Below, in pieces: positions 8,244 through 18,244 of a stretch of DNA of 64,000 nucleotides. The notes beneath the pieces are model-generated. The model made no database searches. It was given only the letters and a program-made list of their open reading frames with translations, and was not told the origin of the DNA. This DNA is from Planctomycetota bacterium. GTDB taxonomy: Bacteria > Planctomycetota > Planctomycetia > Pirellulales > Pirellulaceae. The translations under genes and the position numbers were made by a program. The DNA lies in NCBI GenBank assembly GCA_014381825.1, contig JACNKX010000185.1, forward strand, positions 1 through 64,000, given 5' to 3'. Within the stretch, counting starts at the first letter, position 1. Each line of letters opens with the position of its first letter.

Positions 8244-8661
8244 TTCAAGTCAACAGTCGTCTTTCGTTCGATCAGCGGATCCGATTCGGCCTTCAACTTC
8301 GACACCTGCCGCCAGAAATCAACATTTCTCACCGAGATCCGCGTCGACGACGACGTCTGTTTTCCCGTCGTCCATCGACAATTCGTTTGACCACCGCGAC
8401 AGTATTGACTTTTCGAACGAACATCGGTCGCAAATACCGAACTCGCTTCGCGATGTGCGACAACTACGAAGGTCGGTTAAGTCCCAAGCCCTCGTCTGTT
8501 CAGACTAACTGAAACGGCTGATTAGCTGACCTGCGTGAATTTCGGCACGACTCAAGACTTCCCGCCGCTCGATTGGCGAGACGCGTTCGACTGACAACGC
8601 GTGACCATCACGCTAGACTGGCGTTGGCTGAAGTTTAATTTGTGGCAAGAAAGTGCTTCTG
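8244..8661. other. Intergenic region, no gene seen
   Basis: About 418 bases with no credible start plus ribosome site and no frame with planctomycete-like codon use. No clear terminator hairpin with a T-run was found. Confidence 0.4.
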
Positions 8662-9117
8662 ATGCGGTTCAGTCTTCGAGCGTTGTTGGTCGTGATTCTG
8701 GGCATCTCCGTGCTGTGCGCCCTGTTGTTCAGTGTGCCCGATCGGTTCGCCTTGTTCATTCTCCTCATGATATCGCTCCATGCAACGGTTGCGATGGTGC
8801 TGGGCATTGTGTACTTCGATCGGGAGGTTCGCGCTTTCTGTGTCGGAGCGTCTGCCGGCATGGCGAATACCGTGCTGCTGAATATGCTCTATTCGTCGTC
8901 CATGGTCCTTGAGGAAGTTGCCGCGTTTCTGCAGGGCGTCACGACAACCGACGCGGTCGACGATTACTTTTTTGGGAAGCTCATCTTTGTTTATGTTCTT
9001 AGTGTCAGCTTAACGGGCGGTTGGATCGGAGTGCTGGCACGTCAGTTCGCCTGCCGTCGTAAGCGTCACGCATGCGATTCGGAGTTGCCTCGCACTACCG
9101 AGTCCGAACAGGTCTAG
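8662..9117 (+). CDS. Small multi-pass membrane protein, unknown function
   Basis: This 151-residue protein begins M-R-F-S-L-R-A-L-L-V-V-I-L-G-I, an N-terminus that recurs in many unrelated planctomycete membrane proteins. Four hydrophobic segments can be seen: about 5-25, 28-50, 55-80 and 95-125. I use ATG 8662 rather than GTG 8653 because of that conserved N-terminus. It precedes an ECF sigma factor by 66 bp in the same orientation, but a functional link is not established. Confidence 0.65.
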   Translation: MRFSLRALLVVILGISVLCALLFSVPDRFALFILLMISLHATVAMVLGIVYFDREVRAFCVGASAGMANTVLLNMLYSSSMVLEEVAAFLQGVTTTDAVDDYFFGKLIFVYVLSVSLTGGWIGVLARQFACRRKRHACDSELPRTTESEQV

Positions 9118-9183
9118 CGGAAACACGAGACCGATGCAGATGGACGGTTGCTTCACTCCAATACGAGTGGTTATCCTCACTTC

Positions 9184-9741
9184 ATGAGCGAAACCGGTGA
9201 AGTCACTCAGATTCTCAACGCCTTCGGCCAGCAAGACGGCGACCAACTCTTGCCGATTGTCTACAACGAACTGCGCCGCTTGGCATCGCGAAGACTGGCG
9301 CAGGAGCGACCGGGCCAGACGCTGCAGGCGACGGCGTTGGTGCACGAAGCCTATTTGAGATTGGTCGCTGTCGAACATCAGCAGCGATGGGATTCGCGGG
9401 GACACTTTTTCACGGCAGCCTCGGAAGCGATGCGACGGATCTTGGTAGAGAGCGCTCGCCGCAAGAAGAGTCTCAAACGTGGTGGCGAGATGAATCGCAG
9501 GGACTTGTCGGAATCGCATATTGCGAGTGCCGCGACCGATGATGACTTGCTCGCGCTCGACGAAGCACTCGACAAACTCGCCGAGATCGATCCGCAAGCG
9601 GCTCAGCTTGTGAAGCTCCGCTATTTCACTGGTCTTACGATTCCACAAGCCGCCGAAGTGCTGGACATCGGACAACGATCGGCGGATCGACTTTGGGCGT
9701 ATGCAAAAGCTTGGCTGCATGAGGAAATTCGCGGGGATTGA
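9184..9741 (+). CDS. ECF-type RNA polymerase sigma factor
   Basis: This 185-residue protein has sigma region 2 (D-Q-L-L-P-I-V-Y-N-E-L-R-R-L-A), the segment G-Q-T-L-Q-A-T-A-L-V-H-E-A-Y-L-R-L and region 4 (D-P-Q-A-A-Q-L-V-K-L-R-Y-F-T-G-L-T-I-P-Q-A-A-E). This is the planctomycete-type ECF subfamily commonly encoded beside Ser/Thr kinases, as here, where a kinase starts 152 bp downstream. ATG 9184 gives the usual M-S-E-T-G-E-V-T-Q-I-L start; a TTG at 9148 would add 12 residues. These ECFs usually lack an anti-sigma factor, and control through the adjacent kinase is the working model for the family. Confidence 0.9.
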   Translation: MSETGEVTQILNAFGQQDGDQLLPIVYNELRRLASRRLAQERPGQTLQATALVHEAYLRLVAVEHQQRWDSRGHFFTAASEAMRRILVESARRKKSLKRGGEMNRRDLSESHIASAATDDDLLALDEALDKLAEIDPQAAQLVKLRYFTGLTIPQAAEVLDIGQRSADRLWAYAKAWLHEEIRGD

Positions 9742-9893
9742 TTGAACCGGAAGAAGGGGAGAGAGCAGAGACCAGACTTCTCCGTTTACTCGGCGCCCTC
9801 CTGTTCAAATCTTCTTTTCCCTCTTTTCTGGCGCGATCTCGCCCTGGATTTCGCATTGTTGGATAGACTCCAATTCCAAGCGAGAATAAATCC

Positions 9894-12734
9894 ATGAACG
9901 AACGCCATATCTTCACCGAGGCACTTGAACGAGACGATCCAGCGGAGCGATCGTCGTACCTGGACGGCGCATGTGGCGAAGACGCTATGTTGCGCAAACG
10001 CGTAGAGAAATTGCTTCGCTCGTACGGCAACGCCAACAGTTTCCTTGAGATCGCTCCCGATGCCCTGATCGCGACGATTGCTGGTGCTGAATTCGCGGCG
10101 TCGGATGAAATCTCCCTCAACTTTCTAGAGCCCACTGAGAAAGCGGGATGCCTCGGAATTCTCGGCCAGTACGAAGTCGTCGAAGTAATTGGACGAGGTG
10201 GCATGGGAGTCGTACTGCGTGCTTACGATACCAAACTCAATCGCGTTGTGGCCATCAAAGCGATCGCACCCGAGTTGGCGACGAATAAGATTGCCGTTAA
10301 GCGTTTCCTACGGGAAGCTCGAACGGCTGCCGCGATTAATCACGATCATGTCGTCACACTACACGCGATTCACGATTCGGAACAGCTACCGTTCCTCGTC
10401 ATGGAATTCGTCGAAGGGCAATCCTTACAAGACAAGCTCGAGCAAGCTGGCAGCCTCGACGCACAAGAAATACTCCGCATCGGAATGCAGGCGGCAGCGG
10501 GCTTGGCCGCCGCGCATGAACAAGGCATCGTGCATCGCGATATCAAACCCGCCAACATCCTGCTCGAGAATGGCGTCGAACGAGTGAAGATCACCGACTT
10601 TGGTTTGGCGCGGGCAGTCGATGATGTGAGTGTAACTCAGCCCGGTCTAATCACGGGGACACCCGAGTACATGTCGCCCGAACAAGCTTGCGGGCAGGGG
10701 ATCGATCACCGCAGCGATTTATTTAGTCTCGGCGCAGTGCTTTACACGCTGTGCACTGGTCACCCGCCGTTTCGAGCGGAGAGTTCAGTCGCAATGCTGC
10801 GAGCCGTCTTGGAAGACACGCCACGATCAATTCAGGAGATCAACCCGGAGATTCCTACATGGCTCGAAGAGCTGATCGCCCGCTTGCTGGCAAAGAACCC
10901 AGATGACCGATTCCAGTCCGCTCGCGAACTAGCTGATTGCTGTCGCGACCGACTAGCAACTTCGCCGGATGTGGAACTGCAACAGCCCGACATCGGGACA
11001 CAACGCTTCCATGTATTTCAATCCAAACAGAAAGCGGCCCGCCAACTAAGAGGCATTCATCTGCTGTTCGCGTCGCTGTGCGTCACCCAGGTACTCGGTC
11101 TCGCCGGCACCGTTACTTGCATGGCCGAAGAAGTCGACGCGGCGCAGCCGATGCTGCCGCTGCTCAGTCTAATCGGGTTGCTCGTGGCCTTCGATGGTTG
11201 GCGGATCGCGCGATCTTGGCTCGCGATTGCTTTTGGTACATCGACGGCGATTCTTGCAATTTATCTGACACTAGTCGCAAACGAGTTGCAACTACCGCCA
11301 GCGGATGCCGACGACTTGGTCTTCCACGTCGCGTTGCTCGTTTATGCATTGGTCGCCGTTCCATTCGGTCTCGTTGTATTCGTCGCCGTATTACTAGAAC
11401 CCGAGGACCGTTGGCCGACACGGCTTCAGTTCACTCTGCGCAATACAATGTTCATGATGGCCATCGCAGGCGTAGCATCACTTGCCGCGCAGTTCGCGAT
11501 GATGTTTCAAAACGACGCATTGCTAGCGGTCACGAGCTGGCTGTTCGTCGTAACGGTGTTTGCAACGAGCGCTGTTATCCTGCGTGTCGTGAAAAAGCTC
11601 GGCGCGCGCGGGGAGCTCGCTTGCCCGGAAATTTGGCGAAAACAGGTGATCATCGCTACAGCGAGCCTGCTCGTCGCCTGTTTCGGCGCAGCGTTGCTCT
11701 ACCGGCAAGGAACGAATTACGGATACGTCGTCTTTCAATCACCGGTCGACACAATCATGATCGAGCGGTTACGCAACGGACGCGTCGAACGAACGTACGA
11801 CACACTGCACCTTGGAGGAACCTCTTGGCACGTTCCTGTCGGTGAGTGGCAGTTTCGAGTACAAGGCGACGACAGCGGTTACACTCTTGATCGCGGTAGT
11901 TTGAAAATGACTCGGCGCAGCCGTCACGCGATCCAGGTTATCGCTGTCGAAGCCGAGCTTGCTGAAAGTCATCACACTAGCCCGCTGCCGACAAACCTTC
12001 GCATGGGCACAAGGATGCTTCCCGAGGTTGACGACGTCCAACTGACTGACGTGACGAAACTATTCGGTTCGGCATTGTTGTTGATGACCTTCGACAACAG
12101 GACACGTGAGGACCGGGAAGACGAGACGATCGTGCTCGACTTGAGTTCTGAAGGCAATGACGCGATCGGGGACGAAGCCGAATTCTCGGAGAACGGTCAC
12201 CACGGGGAAGCATTGAAGCTGAACGGCATTAATTCACTGCGTCTAAGTCGCCGGGTCTTGCCTCCGTCAGGGCCGTTTACGGTAACGGGATGGTTCCGCC
12301 ACGAACGCGGTCACCTGCAACAACCGGTGTACACGGAGTTTATTGAACCACAGAAGTCCGATCTACAGCTCCGAATTGAAGACGATCAAGTCACCTCACT
12401 GCGGGTCGCGTTCGAGTACCCACGCCCATCAACTCATGAAGGTTCGCGTGCCCATCCCTTCTGGGAATCAGAGCGGCCGGCGGATGGACAGTGGTACTTC
12501 GCAGCATGGAGTCATAATCCGAATCAGCGCGAGTTCCGTTGTGTGATCAACGAAAGATGGAAGCTCCGAGCGGACGAAAGTGACTTTCCTGAACGACCTG
12601 TTGACGGCACCGCTTCGATTGGGCTTGGCTTTCGCGGGATGATCGATGAGCTTGCAATCTTCGATCGTGCATTGTCGGAGCATGAACTCGCAGTTTTATA
12701 CCGCCGTGGGCATGTTGGATTGTCCGACGAGTGA
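9894..12734 (+). CDS. Membrane Ser/Thr protein kinase with C-terminal LamG-like domain
   Basis: The 946-residue protein has four parts: an N-terminal helical region (1-90); a kinase domain (about 93-360) with the Gly loop G-R-G-G-M-G-V-V, the catalytic loop H-R-D-I-K-P-A-N and the D-F-G motif; several membrane helices (about 385-630); and a C-terminal concanavalin/LamG-like domain (about 720-935) with L-N-G-I-N-S-L-R-L and F-R-G-M-I-D-E-L-A-I-F-D-R-A-L-S. All core kinase residues are present. The LamG part is expected outside the cell, so the protein could sense a glycan and signal inward. It lies downstream of an ECF sigma factor, a known planctomycete pairing. The ligand and target are unknown. 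Confidence 0.92.
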   Translation: MNERHIFTEALERDDPAERSSYLDGACGEDAMLRKRVEKLLRSYGNANSFLEIAPDALIATIAGAEFAASDEISLNFLEPTEKAGCLGILGQYEVVEVIGRGGMGVVLRAYDTKLNRVVAIKAIAPELATNKIAVKRFLREARTAAAINHDHVVTLHAIHDSEQLPFLVMEFVEGQSLQDKLEQAGSLDAQEILRIGMQAAAGLAAAHEQGIVHRDIKPANILLENGVERVKITDFGLARAVDDVSVTQPGLITGTPEYMSPEQACGQGIDHRSDLFSLGAVLYTLCTGHPPFRAESSVAMLRAVLEDTPRSIQEINPEIPTWLEELIARLLAKNPDDRFQSARELADCCRDRLATSPDVELQQPDIGTQRFHVFQSKQKAARQLRGIHLLFASLCVTQVLGLAGTVTCMAEEVDAAQPMLPLLSLIGLLVAFDGWRIARSWLAIAFGTSTAILAIYLTLVANELQLPPADADDLVFHVALLVYALVAVPFGLVVFVAVLLEPEDRWPTRLQFTLRNTMFMMAIAGVASLAAQFAMMFQNDALLAVTSWLFVVTVFATSAVILRVVKKLGARGELACPEIWRKQVIIATASLLVACFGAALLYRQGTNYGYVVFQSPVDTIMIERLRNGRVERTYDTLHLGGTSWHVPVGEWQFRVQGDDSGYTLDRGSLKMTRRSRHAIQVIAVEAELAESHHTSPLPTNLRMGTRMLPEVDDVQLTDVTKLFGSALLLMTFDNRTREDREDETIVLDLSSEGNDAIGDEAEFSENGHHGEALKLNGINSLRLSRRVLPPSGPFTVTGWFRHERGHLQQPVYTEFIEPQKSDLQLRIEDDQVTSLRVAFEYPRPSTHEGSRAHPFWESERPADGQWYFAAWSHNPNQREFRCVINERWKLRADESDFPERPVDGTASIGLGFRGMIDELAIFDRALSEHELAVLYRRGHVGLSDE

Positions 12735-12845
12735 CACTCGCCGAGGCGAAGACAACTTTGCTTTGGTCACTCATTTCTGGTACAAGAGAAGTCTCACCCA
12801 ATCGGACTGTGAGACCTCTGCCCTGCCTCACCAGGAAACCAGTCC

Positions 12846-14534
12846 ATGCGTCCCACGATCGCTGTACTCGCAATATTTTTCGCGTTACTGCCATCGAGCG
12901 TGATTCAAGCGGAAGACGTTACATCGGACGAGTTGCCGCTACACCGCTTGATCGATGAACACATTGAAGCAAGGTTTCCCAGCTGGAATGCTGTGCCAGC
13001 GTCTTTATGCTCGGACGCTGAGTTTGTGCGACGTGTCTATCTGGACCTGACCGGAACGATTCCATCGGCACGCGTGGCGTACAGCTTTATTGCCAGTGAG
13101 CATCTCGAGAAGCGCACGACGCTCGTTGACGAATTGCAATCGACGGAGCAATACGCTCGTCGGATGGCGACTTACTTCGACGTCGCGCTGATGGAGCGTC
13201 GGCCCGACAAGTACGTCACGTCGAAAGATTGGCGAAGCTATCTTGCAGACTCTTTTATGTCGAACAAGCCGTTCAATCAAATTGCGGCGGAGATTCTTGG
13301 TGCAGATGGGGTCGACGAATCTTTGCGACCCGCGGCTAAGTTTTACCTCGACCGAGACGTCGATAAAGACACACTCGTTCGCGACATCGGCAGGCTGTTT
13401 CTCGGTGTCGATCTGCAATGTGCCCAATGTCACGACCACCCGGATATCGACGACTACTTGCACCAGCATTACCACGGTTTGTCGGTGTTCGTGGCGGGAA
13501 GCAAGACGTTTAAGCAACCAGATGGAACGATGGTCCTGCAGGAGATGATCACGCGCGAAGTTGAATTCACATCCGTTTTTTCTCCGGACACAACGCAGAA
13601 GACGGGACCGCGACTGATCGATGCGTTGCTTGAGGTGCCCGAGTTCACCGCGGGCGAAGAGTACCTTGAGACACCATCTCGCACAGTGCGAGCCATCCCA
13701 AAGTTCAGCTTACGGGAGTTGCTCGCTGACAAGGTATCACACGAGTCGCCAGAATTCTCTCGCAACGTGGTGAATCGGCTCTGGGCAATGATGATGGGGC
13801 GAGGGCTTGTTCATCCGTTGGATATGCACCATTCGAGCAATCCGCCGTCGCACCCAGATCTTCTTGATCGGCTGTCGAAGCGCTTCGCAGAGTCGCAGTT
13901 CGACACCAAGAAGTTCATTCGCCTGCTGACGTTGAGTGACGCTTATCAACGTTCAAGCCTCATTCCCGAGGGCGTCGCGCCGGCGAATGTGCCACCTGAA
14001 TCGTTCGCCGTCGCAAACATGAAGGGCCTTTCGCCCGAGCAACTGTTCGACAGCTTGCTCACCGCGACCGATGCTGATCGAATTCTTGCCCAGCAGATTG
14101 ATGAAGCGCTTACCGAACAAACACTGGATGCAGCGGAGCCTGAGGAAAGCGACAAGTTAATCACTGTGCGTGAAGAGTTGCGCGCGGCGCACGTCGCTGA
14201 ATTTGTGAGCCTATTCGGCACACCACCGGGACAATCGGAAAGCGAGTTTTCTGCTTCACTGCCGCAAGCATTGTTTTTCGCAAATAGCGAAACGATTTCC
14301 GCTTGGTTGCCACCGCGACTAGGCAATCTCTCGGAGCGACTGGTGTCACTCGTCGAACCAGATGCCGTGGCCCACGAACTCTACCTCAGCGTACTCTCAC
14401 GATTGCCTGTTGAGGAAGAGCTTGCTATCGTCCGAGAACAACTACAGGCGGCGCCCGCCGAGCAGAGAAGGACGGCGATTACGGAACTCGTGTGGTCGTT
14501 GCTGGCGAGCGCAGAGTTTCGATTGAACCACTAG
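12846..14534 (+). CDS. DUF1549/DUF1553 domain secreted protein
   Basis: This 562-residue protein has a Sec signal peptide (about 1-22, ending V-I-Q-A-E-D). The DUF1549 region (about 28-240) contains F-V-R-R-V-Y-L-D-L-T-G-T-I-P and a haem-like C-A-Q-C-H-D-H-P motif; the DUF1553 region (about 285-545) contains F-S-R-N-V-V-N-R-L-W-A-M-M-M-G-R-G-L. These planctomycete-enriched proteins are nearly always paired with a DUF1501 gene, which follows 7 bp downstream. The role is unproven; a link to extracellular polysaccharide use has been proposed for the family. It is shorter than many homologs because it lacks an N-terminal cytochrome c module. Confidence 0.92.
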   Translation: MRPTIAVLAIFFALLPSSVIQAEDVTSDELPLHRLIDEHIEARFPSWNAVPASLCSDAEFVRRVYLDLTGTIPSARVAYSFIASEHLEKRTTLVDELQSTEQYARRMATYFDVALMERRPDKYVTSKDWRSYLADSFMSNKPFNQIAAEILGADGVDESLRPAAKFYLDRDVDKDTLVRDIGRLFLGVDLQCAQCHDHPDIDDYLHQHYHGLSVFVAGSKTFKQPDGTMVLQEMITREVEFTSVFSPDTTQKTGPRLIDALLEVPEFTAGEEYLETPSRTVRAIPKFSLRELLADKVSHESPEFSRNVVNRLWAMMMGRGLVHPLDMHHSSNPPSHPDLLDRLSKRFAESQFDTKKFIRLLTLSDAYQRSSLIPEGVAPANVPPESFAVANMKGLSPEQLFDSLLTATDADRILAQQIDEALTEQTLDAAEPEESDKLITVREELRAAHVAEFVSLFGTPPGQSESEFSASLPQALFFANSETISAWLPPRLGNLSERLVSLVEPDAVAHELYLSVLSRLPVEEELAIVREQLQAAPAEQRRTAITELVWSLLASAEFRLNH

Positions 14535-14541
14535 GAGCTAG

Positions 14542-15828
14542 ATGATGACCATTGAGCCGTCTTGCAACTCGAACGCTCATCTCGTGTCGCGTCGTTCGAT
14601 GCTGGGGAATCTCCTCGCAGGAGCTGCCGGCGTCGGAGCGGTTGGACAACTCGTGCATCCCGCAGTGGCCCGCGAACTTGAATCGAAGCAGAAACAGGTG
14701 CTGATCTTCTTGCTCAACGGCGGCCTCAGCCAATTTGAATCGTTCGACCCGAAACCGAACACCGACACGGGCGGTCCCTTCCGCGCGATCCAAACTGCCG
14801 TTCCTGGTACACACTTTTGCGAACTTCTTCCTTACACGGCAACAGTCGCTAACAAGCTCGCCGTTGTGCGAAGCATGTTCGCCGAAAAGGTCCCTGGCAG
14901 CCACGGGGGCGCTCGTGAATACGTTGTCACCGGTCGCCCACCGCAACAAGGACCCTATCCGTGGATGGGGCCAGTTTATTCGAAGTTACTGGCGGACGGA
15001 GGCGATTTGCCGGGGAACATTCACATCACACCAAGTCGCTGGGGACCGAGACAGGATGCGGCGTTCCTTGGTCCTCGACATGCTTCGCTCGTCCTGAGTG
15101 GTGGTCGAGTCCCTTTGAATGTCGAACGACCAGACGCCTTCAAAGAGTCTTCAGACGATGCTCGCTATCGTCTTAGGCAGCTCGCTGATACTAAGTTCTC
15201 GCAACGCCGACGCACGGCGCACACGGAGGCTTATCAATCGTCCTTCGATCAAGCCGTCAAGCTGATACGTCAGAAAACTCTGTTCGACGTGACGAAGGAA
15301 TCAGTTCAAGATCAAGACCGTTACGGTTCGCACGATTTCGGCCGGCACTGCTTGCTTGCTCGTCGCCTGTTAGAGCAAGGCGTGACGTGTGTGAAGGTGA
15401 CGCACAATAATTACGACTCGCACATGGAGAACTTTAATTTTCACCTTGAACAGCTCGGCGAGTTCGACAAGCCTTTCGCAACGCTAATGCAAGACCTTGA
15501 TGATCGCGGCATGCTCGACAACACGCTCGTGATGTTGATTACCGAATTCGGACGCACGCCAACCATTCAACCAGACAACGGGCGTGACCACTGGCCGCCT
15601 AACTGGTCGGTTGTGCTGGGTGGTTGCGGAATTCAGGTCGGCGGAGTTCTTGGCGCGACAAACGCGAATGGCACCGAGATCGCTGATCGTCCCGTCCATG
15701 TCGGCGAGATGTTCCACACCTACATCCGCGCTGTTGGTCTTGACCCGACCGCAACTCATTCCGTCGGCGGCAACAAAGTCCCGATTGGTGCTCCAGAACG
15801 TTCAGCGGTGACAGAATTGCTCACTTAA
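14542..15828 (+). CDS. DUF1501 (sulfatase-like fold) protein, Tat-exported
   Basis: This 428-residue protein has a twin-arginine signal (S-R-R-S-M-L-G-N-L-L) followed by an Ala/Gly-rich helix ending about residue 45. The body has DUF1501 landmarks: F-L-L-N-G-G-L-S-Q-F-E-S-F-D-P-K, P-G-S-H-G-G-A-R, and near the C-terminus T-E-F-G-R-T-P with G-R-D-H-W. The fold resembles alkaline phosphatase and sulfatase, but the activity of the family is unknown. It is the standard partner of the preceding DUF1549/1553 protein, 7 bp apart. The Tat signal fits with the two TatA-like genes at 4.3-4.9 kb. Confidence 0.93.
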   Translation: MMTIEPSCNSNAHLVSRRSMLGNLLAGAAGVGAVGQLVHPAVARELESKQKQVLIFLLNGGLSQFESFDPKPNTDTGGPFRAIQTAVPGTHFCELLPYTATVANKLAVVRSMFAEKVPGSHGGAREYVVTGRPPQQGPYPWMGPVYSKLLADGGDLPGNIHITPSRWGPRQDAAFLGPRHASLVLSGGRVPLNVERPDAFKESSDDARYRLRQLADTKFSQRRRTAHTEAYQSSFDQAVKLIRQKTLFDVTKESVQDQDRYGSHDFGRHCLLARRLLEQGVTCVKVTHNNYDSHMENFNFHLEQLGEFDKPFATLMQDLDDRGMLDNTLVMLITEFGRTPTIQPDNGRDHWPPNWSVVLGGCGIQVGGVLGATNANGTEIADRPVHVGEMFHTYIRAVGLDPTATHSVGGNKVPIGAPERSAVTELLT

Positions 15829-15872
15829 TCGAGTTACGGCAACGCAGCAAAAGGCCCTCGAAGGAATCTCCT

Positions 15873-17021
15873 ATGGCAGACGCGACCGAAAGCACTGCTC
15901 TACCGAAGTTCATCGCCCAGCCGAACAGTGCGGACCCATTTGCGACGCGGCTAGTCGCGGAACTGAAACATGATCGCGGCATTCTTGCTTGTCAGTTTGA
16001 TCCGACGAATCGTTACCTGTTTGCAGGTGCGAGGGACTATTTCGTACATCGCTGGGATCTCAGTCAAGAACCTGTCATCGATCCACCAGTCGATCCGAAG
16101 AAGAAGCCAAAAGTTCCTCCCATCCCAGTCGTACCTGCCGACTCGCGTATCGCATTGGCCGCGCATGACAGTTGGATCGGCGGCATTTCACTCTTCGACG
16201 ATGGTGACCGCTTCGTGTCGGGAGACTTTGTTGGTCGCGTTGTCATCTGGGCAAACCGAACCAGCACGCCGAATGCGGAGTTCGCATTTGTTGCGCACAA
16301 GGGTTCAATCCGCAAGGTCTCGGTCAGCCCTGACGGAAAGCTAATTGCGACTGTTGGAAACGACCAAGCTGTGCGAATCTGGCGGGCTGACGCTGCTGGC
16401 AAGTTGCATCGTGAATTGCTTGACCACGACTGTCACGTCTATCATGTGGCGTTTCATCCGGACGGCAAGAGTCTGATATCGGCAGATCTCAAAGGCCGAG
16501 TCAAGCACTGGGACGTCGAAACCGGGAAGCTCAAGCGCGAGATCGACGCGAGCTCACTCTACACTTACAGCGAGAAGTACGAAGTCGACGTCGGCGGCAT
16601 CCGGGGCATGACGTTTAATGCAGATGGGTCGCAACTGTGTTGCGCGGGGGCGACCGGCGACAAGGGCATCGCCCACAGTGGCAACGCACGGGTGTTGTTG
16701 TTTGATTGGGAGTCAGGCGAGTTGCTGAAGACGCTGCGTCCTGAACAAGAAGAAATCTGCACGGCATGGGGCGTAAAGTTTCACTCCGATGGTTTCATTA
16801 TCGGTTCAGGCGGCAGCCGCACGGGCGGCTTCCTTTGGTTTTGGGTGCCCGAAGAAGAGGTTGCCTTTCACGTGATCAAGTTCAAACAACGCGCGCCAGG
16901 CTTCGACGTCGATCTGGCTTCCGACAACAAGACATTGGCCGTAGCCAACCACGACGGGGCCGTGCGCCTTTACGAAATGTCCGCAGAGAAAGAAGCCGAG
17001 CAAACGGAAAAGCAAGCCTGA
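15873..17021 (+). CDS. WD40-repeat protein
   Basis: This 382-residue protein has at least six WD-type repeats, for example G-K-L-I-A-T-V-G-N-D-Q-A-V-R-I-W, G-K-S-L-I-S-A-D-L-K-G-R-V-K-H-W-D and L-A-V-A-N-H-D-G-A-V-R-L-Y, which would form a beta-propeller. No signal peptide is obvious. A Pro/Lys insert (D-P-P-V-D-P-K-K-K-P-K-V-P) sits between the first two blades. It is the third gene of the DUF1549/1553-DUF1501 group, an arrangement seen repeatedly in planctomycetes, and probably scaffolds interactions among them. Confidence 0.9.
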   Translation: MADATESTALPKFIAQPNSADPFATRLVAELKHDRGILACQFDPTNRYLFAGARDYFVHRWDLSQEPVIDPPVDPKKKPKVPPIPVVPADSRIALAAHDSWIGGISLFDDGDRFVSGDFVGRVVIWANRTSTPNAEFAFVAHKGSIRKVSVSPDGKLIATVGNDQAVRIWRADAAGKLHRELLDHDCHVYHVAFHPDGKSLISADLKGRVKHWDVETGKLKREIDASSLYTYSEKYEVDVGGIRGMTFNADGSQLCCAGATGDKGIAHSGNARVLLFDWESGELLKTLRPEQEEICTAWGVKFHSDGFIIGSGGSRTGGFLWFWVPEEEVAFHVIKFKQRAPGFDVDLASDNKTLAVANHDGAVRLYEMSAEKEAEQTEKQA

Positions 17022-17033
17022 ATGAGGTCCGCT

Positions 17034-17885
17034 TTAGAGACGGCAATTCGTGATTTCCGTTTCCAAGATCGCAGTTGCTCCGATCGCTTCGAGCTTGTCC
17101 ATGACGTCGATGATTTGCTTTCGCTTAACCATCACTTGCACGGCACACCACTCACTGTCCTCCAACGCGTTCACGGTCGGTGAATTGAAGCCCGGTGTAA
17201 TCTGTTCGGCGTCGGCCAGCTTGGCACGCGGGATGTTGTACTCGAGCAACGACCACGCGCGAGCGATGACAACTCCCTCAAGCCGCCGCACAACCCGATT
17301 GGCAATATCGCTCTGACGAGTCTCTTTATTCTGTACCAAAACGGTTTCGTACTTCCCAATATCGGTGAGAATTCGCAATCGATTCGCGGCGAGCGTGCTG
17401 CCTGTCTCGACAAGATCGACGATTCCTTCGGCGACTCCGAGCGAAATCATGATCTCGACGGAACCGGATAGTGGAACGAGATGCACGTTTGCTTGATGCC
17501 GTTTGAAGAACTGGTCCGTGACGTGAGGAAAGCTTGTTGCCACGCGACAGCCATCCAAATCGGCAGGCGATTGAACGGCAGAGTCTTCCGGAACACAGAC
17601 CGACAAACGGCACTTGCCAACGCCAAGCGCGAGTCGCGTTGTTAGCTCGACGCCGGCTTCGTCCAGCAAGTCGCTGCCGGTGATTCCCATATCGATGGCG
17701 CCTTCAGCACAGAGTACCGGAATGTCGTCCGTTCGCAAAAACGTGACGTCGATCGGCAACTCGCTGACTCGAGCAAACAGGCTGCGGTTCTGGCGACGGA
17801 ACTTCAAACCGGCTTGCGCGAGTAGTTCAGCAGCATGTTCGGCGAGTCGTCCTTTGCTTGGTAAACCAATGCGAAGATGGCTCAT
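17034..17885 (-). CDS. hisG: ATP phosphoribosyltransferase
   Basis: This 283-residue protein catalyses the first step of histidine synthesis, joining ATP and PRPP. It begins L-R-I-G-L-P-S-K-G-R-L, has D-M-G-I-T-G-S-D-L-L-D-E, and V-E-T-G-S-T-L-A-A-N-R-L corresponding to the PRPP-binding loop. The length and the C-terminal region (S-P-T-V-N-A-L-E-D-S-E-W-C-A-V-Q-V-M-V) match the long, histidine-regulated form with a HisG_C domain. It overlaps the hisE stop by 4 bases (ATGA), so the two are translated together. Confidence 0.96.
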   Translation of the reverse strand: MSHLRIGLPSKGRLAEHAAELLAQAGLKFRRQNRSLFARVSELPIDVTFLRTDDIPVLCAEGAIDMGITGSDLLDEAGVELTTRLALGVGKCRLSVCVPEDSAVQSPADLDGCRVATSFPHVTDQFFKRHQANVHLVPLSGSVEIMISLGVAEGIVDLVETGSTLAANRLRILTDIGKYETVLVQNKETRQSDIANRVVRRLEGVVIARAWSLLEYNIPRAKLADAEQITPGFNSPTVNALEDSEWCAVQVMVKRKQIIDVMDKLEAIGATAILETEITNCRL

Positions 17886-18244
17886 TCCGTGTTCCCTTTT
17901 TGATTGCGAGCAGCTTTCTCATCCAATCCCGATGTCCCAAACCTACGTCTGATTTCGGCTTCGACTTCTTCCAGCTTGATGTCGCGATGTCCCAGCATGA
18001 CGAACAAATGGTAGATCAGGTCCACGGATTCGTAGATAAAATGACTACGGCCGTCCTCCCCAGCTTCACCTGCTGCTTCGACGACTTCGTTTGTCTCTTC
18101 GAGGATTTTGCGGCCAATCGTTTCCACCCCTCCCTGAAACAAGCTGGTGGTGTACGATCGCACAGGCGGGTTGGTTTTGCGATCTTCGATCGTGGCCATC
18201 AGTTGCGCGAAGGCCGATAGCGGAATCGACTCGGGTTGAGACAT
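17882..18244 (-). CDS. hisE: Phosphoribosyl-ATP pyrophosphatase
   Basis: This 120-residue MazG-fold enzyme hydrolyses phosphoribosyl-ATP, the second step of histidine synthesis. Visible motifs are K-I-L-E-E-T-N-E-V-V-E-A-A and E-S-V-D-L-I-Y-H-L-F-V-M-L, whose acidic residues bind magnesium. I choose ATG 18244 (M-S-Q-P-E-S-I-P-L); an upstream in-frame start would add 27 residues outside the family's usual length. The adjacent hisG catalyses the preceding step and overlaps by 4 bases. No hisI is fused to it. Confidence 0.94.
   Translation of the reverse strand: MSQPESIPLSAFAQLMATIEDRKTNPPVRSYTTSLFQGGVETIGRKILEETNEVVEAAGEAGEDGRSHFIYESVDLIYHLFVMLGHRDIKLEEVEAEIRRRFGTSGLDEKAARNQKGNTE

Noticed and set aside
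10937-11845. 302-codon plus-strand frame inside the kinase gene
   Set aside because: Extremely Arg-rich with no hydrophobic or domain pattern, and lies fully within the intact kinase frame.
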